Origin: Polynucleobacter sp. UK-Mo-2m-Kol15 | GTDB lineage: Bacteria > Pseudomonadota > Gammaproteobacteria > Burkholderiales > Burkholderiaceae | Direction: 5' to 3' | Assembly: GCF_018881505.1 (NCBI RefSeq) | Contig: NZ_JACVQC010000001.1 | Location: forward strand, 477,832 to 541,831 | DNA length: 64,000 bases | Part shown: in pieces, positions 47,842 to 56,667 of the stretch | Layout: every line of letters begins with the position of its first letter | Numbering within the stretch: position 1 is the first letter of the stretch | The notes under the pieces: generated by a model | Database searches by the model: none | Told to the model about the DNA's origin: nothing | Seen by the model: only the letters and a program-made list of their open reading frames with translations | Position numbers and translations under genes: made by a program

Positions 47842-47942
47842 GAGCTATAAATTTTAGACCTTGGTATTTTCGATATTTGGAGAGTGCAAAATAAGTAGTC
47901 GATAGGATGCTTTAATGAAATCAATATTAATCACGCTTTAAG

Positions 47943-49064
47943 TTATAAAAGTTTAGCCCAGCGTGGGGTCTTGAAGTTCACAATCCTACTGTAAAGCCAA
48001 ATATAGCTTATCGTAAAGAGGATTGTGAAAGTAATCAAAATAGGTGTGGAGTTCCACCACAAAATAGCAGGTACGACAGCCATTGAAGTTAACATCCAAA
48101 GATAGGGTGATGTCTTAGCATTGGCTGTAAAGATAGCCCCTTGATGGCCTCTAGATATCGAATTCAGAATGCGCCTAAAAATGAGCGTATGAAAGTGAAT
48201 GCCATCAGGTAAGAGAGGATTTTTCCCCTGGTGCATTGTTCTTCTGTAGATGGTAAAGAGCGTTTCTGAAATTGGGTAGGCATTAATTAGCAATGCAAAC
48301 CAAGGCGATACTTGAGGCTGTCGTGCTACGAGCATGACGCTAATGACTGCAATCCAAAAACCAATGAGATAGGCGCCGCCATCCCCCAGAAAGATCAGTC
48401 CTCTTGGATAGTTCCATATGAAAAATCCAAGAATGGCTCCTGCCATGATGAGGCTTAAGTACATCATGAGTGGATCACCCAGCAGATAACTTACATAAAT
48501 AAGCCCCATTAAGGTAATAACTCCAACCATACTCGAGAGTCCATTAAAGCCATCAATGATGTTGTATGCATTGGCCATACCAGTAATGGCGAAGATAGTA
48601 AAAATGAGTCCAACTCCAGGCAATGCCAATAAATAATCTACGCCAATGATATCTAGTCGGATAATTTGTGCGTCTAAATAGATATTTGCCATTGCTGCTG
48701 AAATAGCGGTTAAAAGAAGTCGATTTTTGACACCTACGTTTTTGGTCAAATCTTCCATTAAGCCGATAGCAAAAGCGGGGACTGCACAAAGCAGTAGCGT
48801 AGTTGCAAAATTGGTGTCTGCATGGGATTTGAGGTTAAAAAGAGTTGCAGCAAAAATACCGGCAACAATACTAATGCCCCCAATTCGGGGTACTGAAGTG
48901 ACGTGGAATTTTTGGATCCCTTTTATATCTTCATCAGCCGAGAGAGGCATATGCAAATTCTGATAATGAATAATCAAGAAAGTGACAACAAAGGAGGTGA
49001 AAAAGGAGGCTAAAAGGGAAATCATCTGCTTGATTATAAATTCTAAAATTATCTCAGTGGGCAT
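47943..49064 (-). CDS. Undecaprenyl-phosphate sugar-1-phosphate transferase (WecA/MraY family)
   Basis: Initiating enzyme that loads a HexNAc-1-phosphate on undecaprenyl phosphate. The 373 residues have about ten transmembrane helices and the family motifs VPRIGGISIVAG, GLMEDLTKNVG and NAYNIIDGFNGLSSM (DGxNGL). FLGDGGAYLIGFW and a cytoplasmic HxHxx loop (GIHFHTLIFRR) follow. An ATG at 49025 (MISLLASFF) is an alternative start that begins right at the first helix. Convergent with the ligase gene. Confidence 0.88.
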   Translation of the reverse strand: MPTEIILEFIIKQMISLLASFFTSFVVTFLIIHYQNLHMPLSADEDIKGIQKFHVTSVPRIGGISIVAGIFAATLFNLKSHADTNFATTLLLCAVPAFAIGLMEDLTKNVGVKNRLLLTAISAAMANIYLDAQIIRLDIIGVDYLLALPGVGLIFTIFAITGMANAYNIIDGFNGLSSMVGVITLMGLIYVSYLLGDPLMMYLSLIMAGAILGFFIWNYPRGLIFLGDGGAYLIGFWIAVISVMLVARQPQVSPWFALLINAYPISETLFTIYRRTMHQGKNPLLPDGIHFHTLIFRRILNSISRGHQGAIFTANAKTSPYLWMLTSMAVVPAILWWNSTPILITFTILFTISYIWLYSRIVNFKTPRWAKLL

Positions 49065-49225
49065 ATTGAATTGCCGCCCGCATATGCGATGAGATAAACG
49101 GTATTAGCGATCCTGTTCTGTAAATGAAGGGTTCTAGTGATCATCTCTAAATGCCCTAGAAGTCAATCTCAAGTATTCATTGTTAGTATGGACTGACTTT
49201 ATGGACTATTGACTTGGTTTTGCGG

Positions 49226-49333
49226 CTAAGCAATGAGTTTAAGAGCAACCAGCAACAAAATACATCCCAATAGCAGTTGCAAATTGCGGCTAGAGAACCG
49301 CTTAGTTAAAAGGCGCCCGATGTTACCATTGGA
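49226..49333 (-). pseudogene. Probable C-terminal remnant of a TauE/SafE-type sulfite exporter
   Basis: Between two in-frame stops the minus strand reads SNGNIGRLLTKRFSSRNLQL, then LLGCILLLVALKLIA, stop. This is the shape of a TauE/SafE C-terminus: a basic loop and then a final hydrophobic helix ending in LxLI. There is no start codon and only 35 residues. Recognition rests on pattern alone. It overlaps the damaged 5' end of the cysNC remnant on the other strand. Confidence 0.45.
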
Positions 49334-49337
49334 CTAA

Positions 49338-50117
49338 GCCATTGATGTTAATACATTGAAAAAAAACGCTAGTACGCAATTGGATCTCAATAATATTGCG
49401 CTTTGTAATATTGCACTCAATAAACCCATTGCCTATGAAGAGTGGGCCAGTTCAAAAGAGTTGAGCGGCTTTATCTTAGTGGATCATTTCTCTAATTCAA
49501 CAGTAGCTGCTGGCCTCATTCGACATAGTTTACGCCGCGCAGATAACATTCATACACAAGCGTTAAGTATTACCAAGCTTGAGCGAGAAAAACTACATGG
49601 GCATCAAGGAAAGGTCGTTTGGTTTACAGGTCTCTCGGGCTCTGGAAAATCCACTTTGGCTAATGCTTTAGAAGTTGAGTTACACAAGCAAGGAAAGCAT
49701 AACTAATTATTAGATGGCGATAATATTCGACTGGGCCTGAATAGAGACTTGGGGTTTACTGAGGCTGACCGCGTAGAAAATATTTGGCGCATTGCGGAGG
49801 TGGCCAAGCTCATGATGGATGCAGGTCCTGTTGTAATGACGGCATTTATTTCGCCATTTGCAAGAGGGCTAGTGATGGCTAGAAAGTTGATTGGACCAGA
49901 AAACTTTATCGAAGTCTTTGTTGATACACCAATTGCTGTTTGCGAGCAACGCGATCCCAAAGGTCTTTATAAAAAGGCAAGAGAAGGCAAGTTGTCTAAT
50001 TTTTCAGGGATTTCAAGCCCGTATGAGCAGCCATCACATTCTGATATCGTTATTAGCGCTAGTAATATTGTGGATAAAGAACATGCGATTAAGAAAATCA
50101 TGCTGTCACTTAAGTGA
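49338..50117 (+). pseudogene. cysC: Truncated cysN-cysC (sulfate adenylyltransferase/APS kinase) with in-frame stop
   Basis: The frame reads [20 protein letters not shown] and [17 protein letters not shown] CysN C-terminal sequence. An APS kinase domain follows with an intact P-loop ([15 protein letters not shown]). At 49704-49706 a TAA interrupts KQGKHN-stop-LLDGDNIRLG, where active enzymes have Tyr. The same frame then continues with GLNRDLGFTEADRVENIWRI to the normal end. Upstream, an in-frame TAA at 49335-49337 and an apparent frameshift cut off the rest of CysN. It should not yield active APS kinase. Confidence 0.88.
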
Positions 50118-50137
50118 TTGATGTGAGGCTATACATA

Positions 50138-51295
50138 TTAGCGAAAGCTGGGTTTTTTAGGGCTAATTCCAATGACTTGCGAGTAAACGTCTACATGGGA
50201 TTTTCCAAGAGAATTAGCTGAAAAAAGTGATTCATAACGCTCAAGGGCTGCATGCCCCATTTTTTTTGCCAGTGTCGGATTATTTAAAAGCTGATTACAA
50301 GCTTCAGATAATGCGGCAGGATTTTTGGGGGGGACTACTAGCCCTGTCAGACCATGTATATTTACATAAGAGGTCCCAGAGCCCAATTCACAGCAAATCA
50401 TAGCTTTTGCATGCATTGAGGCCTCAATTAGCACCATTCCAAAAGCTTCAGACCGTAATTGCGAGGGTAACACAAGAGCGGTGCAGTGTTGTAAAAGTAA
50501 ATGCTTGTGATGCTCTGTCACCTCCCCTAAAAAAACTACATTTTTAAGTTGATAATGATTGGAGAGTTGCATTAGTGCTTTGATTTCAGGGCCATCGCCA
50601 GCAATGACAATTTTTCCTTGGACCGATTGTGCTACAGAAACTAAGGAGTGAACTCCTTTGTAGTGCCTTAAAACCCCTAGAAATAGTAGATAGTGTCCGC
50701 TTTTAACCCCAATCTGATTCAAATACTCCTCATCAGATGCATTAGAAGTCTCAAAATTGGCTTGGGGCCTTGATATGCCTAACGGAATGACTGTAACTTT
50801 TCCCTTGGAGAAGTATTTTCTGAGGACTGGACTGGACTCCAAATAGTTTGGAGAGGTGGCGATAATTATCGACATCGCACGTAAGGTGTGATGCATTAGC
50901 GGACTATAAAGTCTTTTTAAAAACCTTTGCTTAACAATGTCGGAGTGATAAGTTAGAACACTTGGCTTTTTTGAAAAGTTGGATAGTTGCAATATATCTA
51001 AAAAAGGCCACGGGAAGTGGTAATGAATTACATCTGCCCATTTTATTAATCTCTGGTACTCGATAAGGCTATTAAGACCCCCCATATCGCAAGACGCTGG
51101 TGCCATCCATGATCGAGAGCGAATAACTTCACCTTCTGGAAATGGTAGCTTAAGGGGGGTTGGATTTGGGGAGAGGGTAAGAATGCGCGATTGCACGCCA
51201 TGGGCTTGTGTAGCCAAGCAGATTTGCCGAATAGCTTCTTGAATGCCGCCTTGAGAGTCGGGGTAGTAAGTTCTGTATATATGTAATATTCGCAT
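50138..51295 (-). CDS. Glycosyltransferase family 4 protein
   Basis: A 385-residue GT-B glycosyltransferase resembling WbpZ/WbdC-type mannosyl- or rhamnosyltransferases. The N-terminus is ILHIYRTYYPDSQGGIQEAI, and VIHYHFPWPFLD and LTYHSDIVKQ follow. The C-terminal donor domain has LFLGVLRHYKGVHSLV, IVIAGDGPEIKAL and the E-x7-E site in SEAFGMVLIEASMHAKAMI. Ends 20 bp from the end of cysNC on the other strand. Confidence 0.9.
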   Translation of the reverse strand: MRILHIYRTYYPDSQGGIQEAIRQICLATQAHGVQSRILTLSPNPTPLKLPFPEGEVIRSRSWMAPASCDMGGLNSLIEYQRLIKWADVIHYHFPWPFLDILQLSNFSKKPSVLTYHSDIVKQRFLKRLYSPLMHHTLRAMSIIIATSPNYLESSPVLRKYFSKGKVTVIPLGISRPQANFETSNASDEEYLNQIGVKSGHYLLFLGVLRHYKGVHSLVSVAQSVQGKIVIAGDGPEIKALMQLSNHYQLKNVVFLGEVTEHHKHLLLQHCTALVLPSQLRSEAFGMVLIEASMHAKAMICCELGSGTSYVNIHGLTGLVVPPKNPAALSEACNQLLNNPTLAKKMGHAALERYESLFSANSLGKSHVDVYSQVIGISPKKPSFR

Positions 51296-51305
51296 CGTGA
51301 CTTAA

Positions 51306-52072
51306 TCACTTTTTGGAGATGATTAAACCAATGGATGTCACAACAAAACTAGCAAGCTCAAGCTTTAGATGGGGTGAGAATCCGTAAGGGGGAGTATCAA
51401 TATAGTTATCCACGGATGAGCCACCTGTATTTAAGTCGAGAGGCTTTACATCGTAGCCTTCTTGCTCCAATTCCTGGACTAATTGAGTAATGTCTTTTTC
51501 CCGATAGATAGAGCAGCTTGGACTTTCAAGAGTAGCATCGTTTGAGGAAAGGTTAAATTCAGTGGTGCGCACTGCGACCCCACCGGGCTTAAGGTATTTT
51601 AAAGAGTTTTTAATAAACTCCGCCCCATGCTGTAATGAGCCAAGATGCTCTAAGGCACATGCTGACCAGACAAAATCATATTGATCGAAGAAGCTATTGG
51701 GTATCTGATTCATATCTGCAGACAAAAAAGATACTCGCTCAAAAAAGTAGACTTAGGCAGAACCCTGTTACATGAGGTGTAAAGCTCTTGTAGTGATGCT
51801 GCATGTTGCATTGTTTCAACCCAACCTTGTTCATGCGCCGATTCTGGGTCTAAGTCCGTAGCGGTCACTATGCAACCAAATTTAGCAAAAACACCTGGTA
51901 AGGGCTCTCTGCCACAGCCAAAACCCAAGCCCTTCATGCCGGGTTTTAGTTTCCCGTTTTTATATAGGGACTGCATAATAAAGACAAACTCCCATTGTTT
52001 TCTAGAAAACCGACCTGGACTCAGTATTAGATCGTACCAGTATCGATAGGGTTTGATCACATCAATTGGCAT
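51306..52072 (-). pseudogene. SAM-dependent methyltransferase, split by a frameshift at a T6 tract
   Basis: Two overlapping frames together make one class I methyltransferase. The first half has GLGFGCGREPLPGVFAKFG (motif I) and TATDLDPE. The second has FVWSACALEHLGSL and YLKPGGVAVRTTEFNL. The first frame runs PKSTFLSEYLFCLQI-stop. One extra T in the tract (A's at 51741-51746 on the plus strand), or a -1 shift at T_TTT_TTG, gives FFERVSFLSADMNQIPN and joins the halves. It may be inactivated, phase-variable, frameshift-expressed or a sequencing error. Confidence 0.82.
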
Positions 52073-52145
52073 AGTTAATCATATTGCTTTAGATGCGCCT
52101 GCCATTTATGTGCAGGTGGAGGCTTGAAATGTACTAAAATTAAGT

Positions 52146-52928
52146 ATGAACCATACGCCAAACTCAGACATTATTAAGGGGATTTACGCATTTAGGATAT
52201 GGGGTACTCTTGGCTGGCATGATATTAAACAACGTTATCGACGTTCAGTTTTAGGCCCTTTCTGGTTTACTTTGAGTACTGCCATTATGGTTGGAGTGTT
52301 AGGAGCTCTGTACTCTTCAATTTTAAATCAAGAAATTGCTAATTATTTACCGTTTTTGGCAGCCGGTTTGGTTGTTTGGCAATTTATATCAAGCTCAATT
52401 TTAGAAGGGTGTACCGTATTTATTGCGTCCAGTGCCCTTATTAAGCAGATTGATTTACCTCTATCAGTTCATGTCTGTCGAGTGGTGTGGAGAAACTTCA
52501 TTATTTTGCTACACAGCTTACCCATCGTTGTTTTGGCATTGATTATATTTGGGGATATGCCGTCCTATGAAATTCTTTTGCTACCTTTTGGCTTAATTTT
52601 GCTTTTATTTAATGCCCTCTGGATTACCGTGGTTCTTGGTATTTTATGTACTCGCTACCGCGATGTTCTTCCAATCGTTTCTAACTTTCTTCAAATTGCT
52701 TTTTTCTTTACCCCTATTATGTGGTCTCCGGAAATTTTAAAAGATCGGGGCTGGATTGCAGAATATAACCCCCTGTATCACTTGATAGAGATTGTTCGAG
52801 CCCCAATACTGGGTAAGCAAATTCCCATGGAATCGTGGTATTGGTCTATTGGCTTAGTTTTAGCTGGACTCGCCTTAGGCCAGTATTTAATGTCTCAATA
52901 TAGAAATCGTGTAGCTTATTGGCTTTAA
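52146..52928 (+). CDS. wzm: ABC transporter permease for polysaccharide export (Wzm)
   Basis: Membrane subunit of an ABC-2 type O-antigen/capsule exporter. The 260 residues have six hydrophobic segments. It opens with the conserved amphipathic WGTLGWHDIKQRYRRSVLGP preceding FWFTLSTAIMVGVLG. FFFTPIMWSPEIL and YNPLYHLIEIVRAPIL are typical of Wzm. The Wzt ATPase gene starts five bases after its stop. Confidence 0.93.
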   Translation: MNHTPNSDIIKGIYAFRIWGTLGWHDIKQRYRRSVLGPFWFTLSTAIMVGVLGALYSSILNQEIANYLPFLAAGLVVWQFISSSILEGCTVFIASSALIKQIDLPLSVHVCRVVWRNFIILLHSLPIVVLALIIFGDMPSYEILLLPFGLILLLFNALWITVVLGILCTRYRDVLPIVSNFLQIAFFFTPIMWSPEILKDRGWIAEYNPLYHLIEIVRAPILGKQIPMESWYWSIGLVLAGLALGQYLMSQYRNRVAYWL

Positions 52929-52932
52929 GAAG

Positions 52933-53667
52933 ATGAAAAAATTAATTTCTGCACACAATGTGACGGTCGAATTTCCTGTATTCGAAAACTCTCATAGGTC
53001 TTTAAAAAAAGTGGTTTTAAACGTATCCACGGGCGGGAGAATTGGCCAATCGGTTGGCCACCATCCATATGTAGCCGCGCTTGAGGATATTAATTTTATA
53101 TTTGAAGAAGGTTCAAGGATTGGGCTTCTTGGGCATAACGGGTCGGGAAAAACGACTTTATTGCGTGTGCTTTCAGGTATCTATGCGCCGGTAAAAGGTG
53201 ACCTAGTTGTTCGGGGAAGAATTGCCTCCTTATTGGATGTGTCTATGGGTTTGGATCCTGATGCTACAGGTTTTGAAAATATTTACTTGCGCGGCATATT
53301 GGATGGTATGAAGCCAGCACGCATCCGTAGCAAAATTGAGGAAATCGCCGACTTTACTGAACTCGGGGAGTATTTAAACTTGCCAGTAAGAACCTATTCA
53401 AGCGGCATGATGTTGCGATTGGCATTTGCAATTTCTACGAGTGTAGAAGCAGATATTTTAATTATGGATGAGTGGCTTAGTGTGGGTGATGAGAGTTTTA
53501 GCGTTAAAGCTTCTCAACGCCTAGGGGAGTTAATTGGCAAAACATCCATCCTAGTAGTTGCTTCGCATGACCAAAAGCTTATAAATAGAATTTGTAATCG
53601 TAAAATTCAACTCGAGCATGGACGAATAATTTCGGATGAAGCGGTAATAAAAGAATTAGTCAACTAA
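52933..53667 (+). CDS. wzt: ABC transporter ATP-binding protein for polysaccharide export (Wzt, short form)
   Basis: ATPase subunit pairing with Wzm. Walker A is GLLGHNGSGKTTLLRVLSG, the signature YSSGMMLRLAFAIST and Walker B DILIMDEWLSVGD. SLLDVSMGLDPDATGFENIY is characteristic of polysaccharide exporters. At 244 residues it lacks the C-terminal carbohydrate-binding domain found in Wzt proteins that recognise a terminal cap, so export probably does not depend on a cap read by this subunit. Confidence 0.93.
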   Translation: MKKLISAHNVTVEFPVFENSHRSLKKVVLNVSTGGRIGQSVGHHPYVAALEDINFIFEEGSRIGLLGHNGSGKTTLLRVLSGIYAPVKGDLVVRGRIASLLDVSMGLDPDATGFENIYLRGILDGMKPARIRSKIEEIADFTELGEYLNLPVRTYSSGMMLRLAFAISTSVEADILIMDEWLSVGDESFSVKASQRLGELIGKTSILVVASHDQKLINRICNRKIQLEHGRIISDEAVIKELVN

Positions 53668-53683
53668 CGCAGAGGTATTGGCC

Positions 53684-55069
53684 GTGTTTAAGCGTTCAAC
53701 CATTTCACCACTGATTGAATCAGCTCTGTCGATTTGGCCCTTATCTAAGGTGGCTGGTTTAGCTAGCGCCTTCATAGCTTACCCAATTGCCGAGAAATTA
53801 GAAAATCGTCAGGTGAGGCAAAAGGTAAAGGAATTGCGAGGTTTTTATACATTGCCTGCAACACAGCGTGCTTTGATTGAAAAAGAGCGACTAGCCAATG
53901 TGATTGAATTTGCAGCTCATCAGGTCCCGTATTATCGCGATCTTTTTTCTCAGCTCAACATTAACCCTCAAAAAATAAAGAAAGATATTGCCTATTTGAG
54001 CGATATTCCTTACTTAACAAAGGAGATCATACGCGAACAAAGTGGTCGTATGTTGTCCAAACCCTTAGATCAAATACGTCACCACGTCTGTAAGACGGGG
54101 GGTTCAACTGGCTTATCTTCTGTTATTTACTATGACCAACCTGCAGCAGATTACTCGGCAGCAGTAACGCTTTACGCAAGGGAAAGAATTGGAAAAGTAA
54201 AGTCTCGGTCTGAACTCCATTTTGCTTGTCGCTTTCCTGATTCGCCAGTAGTAACGGAGTGGTTCACTCGGGAAGATTTTAAATGCTTTGCAATGAACCG
54301 CACCAATATCTTTTTTGATCGCTTGGATGAAATCGGTTTGGAGGAAGTGATTGCGCTTTTAAAACGGCGCAAACCTTATTTGGTTCATGCACATCCTTCA
54401 ACAATGTATGCATTAGCATGCTATCTTCATTCAAGAGGATGCTCCTTAAAATTATTTTCTATATTTGAATCAAGTGGCGAGTTGTTGGAGAATCATCAGC
54501 GTGCTTTAATCTCTAAGGTATTACGCTGTGAGGTAATTGATCGATATGGATTGGCTGAACTGGGGGTGATGGCATACCAGCTTAGCGGAAGTGAGGGTAA
54601 GCTGCAGGTTCTAGAATCTGAGGGGTGGGCTGAATCAGCTACCATAGGTGAAGGGTCTGAACGTGTCGAAGAGTTAATTTTTACGGGTTTTCATAACCAT
54701 CTCATGCCTTTAATTCGATATCGAACTGGTGATCTTGGTACGGTTGAGAGGAATGAAGAGGGCGTATTCCTAAAAAATGTGGTTGGGCGCATTCATGATC
54801 AAGTGCCGATTAATGGCATTAATCATCCTACTCACCATATACAAGATATGCTTGATCACCGAGTCGGCGGTATTCAAGAGTTTCAGATCGATTTGCGCAC
54901 TTCGCCACCCAAACTTAAAGTTGTCCCTGAATCTAGCGATGTAAGGGATCATATTTCACAGAAAATTAATCAGTTTTGGGGGGATGCTTTTGAACTTGAG
55001 TTCATTGGGCATGAGGATTTAATTCGGGTGGGGCGCCATGCTAAATTTCGTCATGTGGTGACAGCATGA
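53684..55069 (+). CDS. CapK-like adenylate-forming protein
   Basis: A phenylacetate-CoA-ligase-like (CapK) protein of about 461 residues. LANVIEFAAHQVPYYRDLF is typical of the N-terminus. The AMP/phosphate-binding loop is KTGGSTGLSSVIYY, and DRYGLAELGVMAYQ and LIRYRTGDLGTVE follow. CapK-type proteins occur in capsule clusters, but their acyl or aminoacyl substrate is generally unknown. GTG 53684 is preferred: AGAGG lies eight bases upstream; a TTG at 53678 is in frame. Overlaps the next gene by four bases. Confidence 0.85.
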   Translation: MFKRSTISPLIESALSIWPLSKVAGLASAFIAYPIAEKLENRQVRQKVKELRGFYTLPATQRALIEKERLANVIEFAAHQVPYYRDLFSQLNINPQKIKKDIAYLSDIPYLTKEIIREQSGRMLSKPLDQIRHHVCKTGGSTGLSSVIYYDQPAADYSAAVTLYARERIGKVKSRSELHFACRFPDSPVVTEWFTREDFKCFAMNRTNIFFDRLDEIGLEEVIALLKRRKPYLVHAHPSTMYALACYLHSRGCSLKLFSIFESSGELLENHQRALISKVLRCEVIDRYGLAELGVMAYQLSGSEGKLQVLESEGWAESATIGEGSERVEELIFTGFHNHLMPLIRYRTGDLGTVERNEEGVFLKNVVGRIHDQVPINGINHPTHHIQDMLDHRVGGIQEFQIDLRTSPPKLKVVPESSDVRDHISQKINQFWGDAFELEFIGHEDLIRVGRHAKFRHVVTA

Positions 55070-56667
55070 TTCAAGTAGCTTGCCCCTGTGGCAATGACGA
55101 ATTACGCGAAATTGTTTGCGCTGCATTTGAGCGTGCCTGTGGCTTAGGTAGTGTTCGGAGCATATCTTATTCTGAACTAGCTATAAATGAATTTGCGCAT
55201 TTGCAGACAAATTCAAAATACACTATTTGGGTTTTGGTTGACCCTCCAGAGGAGTTAGCCCCTTTACTTATACTTGCACTAAAAACAATGGTAGTTAAGG
55301 TTATCGTTTTTGGAGCGGTTTCTCCGTCCATTGCGCAATTTCTTGGAATGCAAGTAAGCGTTATTTCAGAGGCAGTCATCAATGCATCAGTATGTAGCCC
55401 AGCGCCGACTTATCAATTTTCTGAAAGTGAGGGCTTTATAAGTTATGTTAAAGGTCTCAGCGAAGGTGACTATTCTTCTTATTCTCGTGCCCTTTGTCGA
55501 TATGACTACGCTGACGAGTGGAATAATTTGGGATTTGGCGCGATTACTGTGAATGGATCTATTTGGTCGCTATCTAACTGTGCAAATGTAAGGCAGGAGA
55601 ATGCCTTGGCATACCTAGTCGCTTGCGATGAACGGTTGTCAGCTTATTGTGCGCTTTGGGATTACCCTCAATCAAGTTTGCTTTGGTTTAATCGCCAAGT
55701 TGGGCCGGTCGACTCTTATGAGTGGCGATTAGTTGAAATTTATATTTATCAGTATCGTTTTTCTGAAATACCAGCTTGGCCGGTAGTTTCAGAAATTCCA
55801 TATGGATACGAGGGGGCAGTTACGATGCGCTTAGATTGCGATGAGGATGTGGAATCTGCGCGGCCACTATATATGGCCTATAAAGAATGGAAGGCTCCAT
55901 TTTCATTGGCTTTACAGGCTACTGTATTAGCCGACCCCAGACATCATCAGTTACCACTCGAAGTAATGGCTTCAGGCGGCGCCATTTTGTCCCACACCCT
56001 TACTCACGCCCCTAATTGGGGTGGAAGTCAAGAGGAGGCAATGCGCGAAGGTGTTGAGTCTGCGGCTATTATTAATCAAGCAACCGAAATTATTCCAAAA
56101 TATGCGGTATCACCATTTCATCAAACTCCCCTATATGCACGTTTAGGTTTGGCTCAGGCTTCTTATTCTGGCTGTATTGGTGGAATCATTGCAAACGATC
56201 CAGATTTTGTGATGGCTCGAGGTGGGCGACCACCGTATTCAGAGCCAGATTTCATTGGGCATACCCAGCAATGCATGCTGCATGGGGATTGTTTGCTAGA
56301 GACGGGTGATCCTCTTGCAGTTTATAAACAAGCTTTTGAGCAATCTTTTCTATCCAGAACTTTTTTTGGATATTTGGACCACCCATTTTCAGAGCGCTAT
56401 CAGTATGGCTGGAATGATGAAGATGAGCGAATAAATGCTCACGGTCAACTTATTGACTATATTCGAAAATTGTCTGATAGGGTCTTATTCCTAAATGAAA
56501 ATGATGCCCTAGATTTTATGCACTACAAATCTAATATTTACATACAGCATGTGGATGGAGCCCTTAAAGTATCTACCCCTCCAGCCCCCAATAAAAAAGC
56601 CTTAAATGTCGCAATTGAGTATGGGGAAAATATTTATAGTATGGACTCTAAAGGTATGGTTTTATGA
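55066..56667 (+). CDS. Polysaccharide deacetylase family protein with unrecognised N-terminal half
   Basis: A 533-residue protein. Residues about 250-400 resemble a NodB fold: AVTMRLDCDED (Asp257, Asp259) and LSHTLTHAP (His310, His314) would be the metal-binding and catalytic set. The first ~240 residues start with MIQVACPCGND and match no family I recognise. No signal peptide is present, so it may act in the cytoplasm on a lipid-linked or nucleotide-linked sugar. Coupled by ATGA overlaps to the CapK-like gene before it and wecB after it. Confidence 0.75.
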   Translation: MIQVACPCGNDELREIVCAAFERACGLGSVRSISYSELAINEFAHLQTNSKYTIWVLVDPPEELAPLLILALKTMVVKVIVFGAVSPSIAQFLGMQVSVISEAVINASVCSPAPTYQFSESEGFISYVKGLSEGDYSSYSRALCRYDYADEWNNLGFGAITVNGSIWSLSNCANVRQENALAYLVACDERLSAYCALWDYPQSSLLWFNRQVGPVDSYEWRLVEIYIYQYRFSEIPAWPVVSEIPYGYEGAVTMRLDCDEDVESARPLYMAYKEWKAPFSLALQATVLADPRHHQLPLEVMASGGAILSHTLTHAPNWGGSQEEAMREGVESAAIINQATEIIPKYAVSPFHQTPLYARLGLAQASYSGCIGGIIANDPDFVMARGGRPPYSEPDFIGHTQQCMLHGDCLLETGDPLAVYKQAFEQSFLSRTFFGYLDHPFSERYQYGWNDEDERINAHGQLIDYIRKLSDRVLFLNENDALDFMHYKSNIYIQHVDGALKVSTPPAPNKKALNVAIEYGENIYSMDSKGMVL

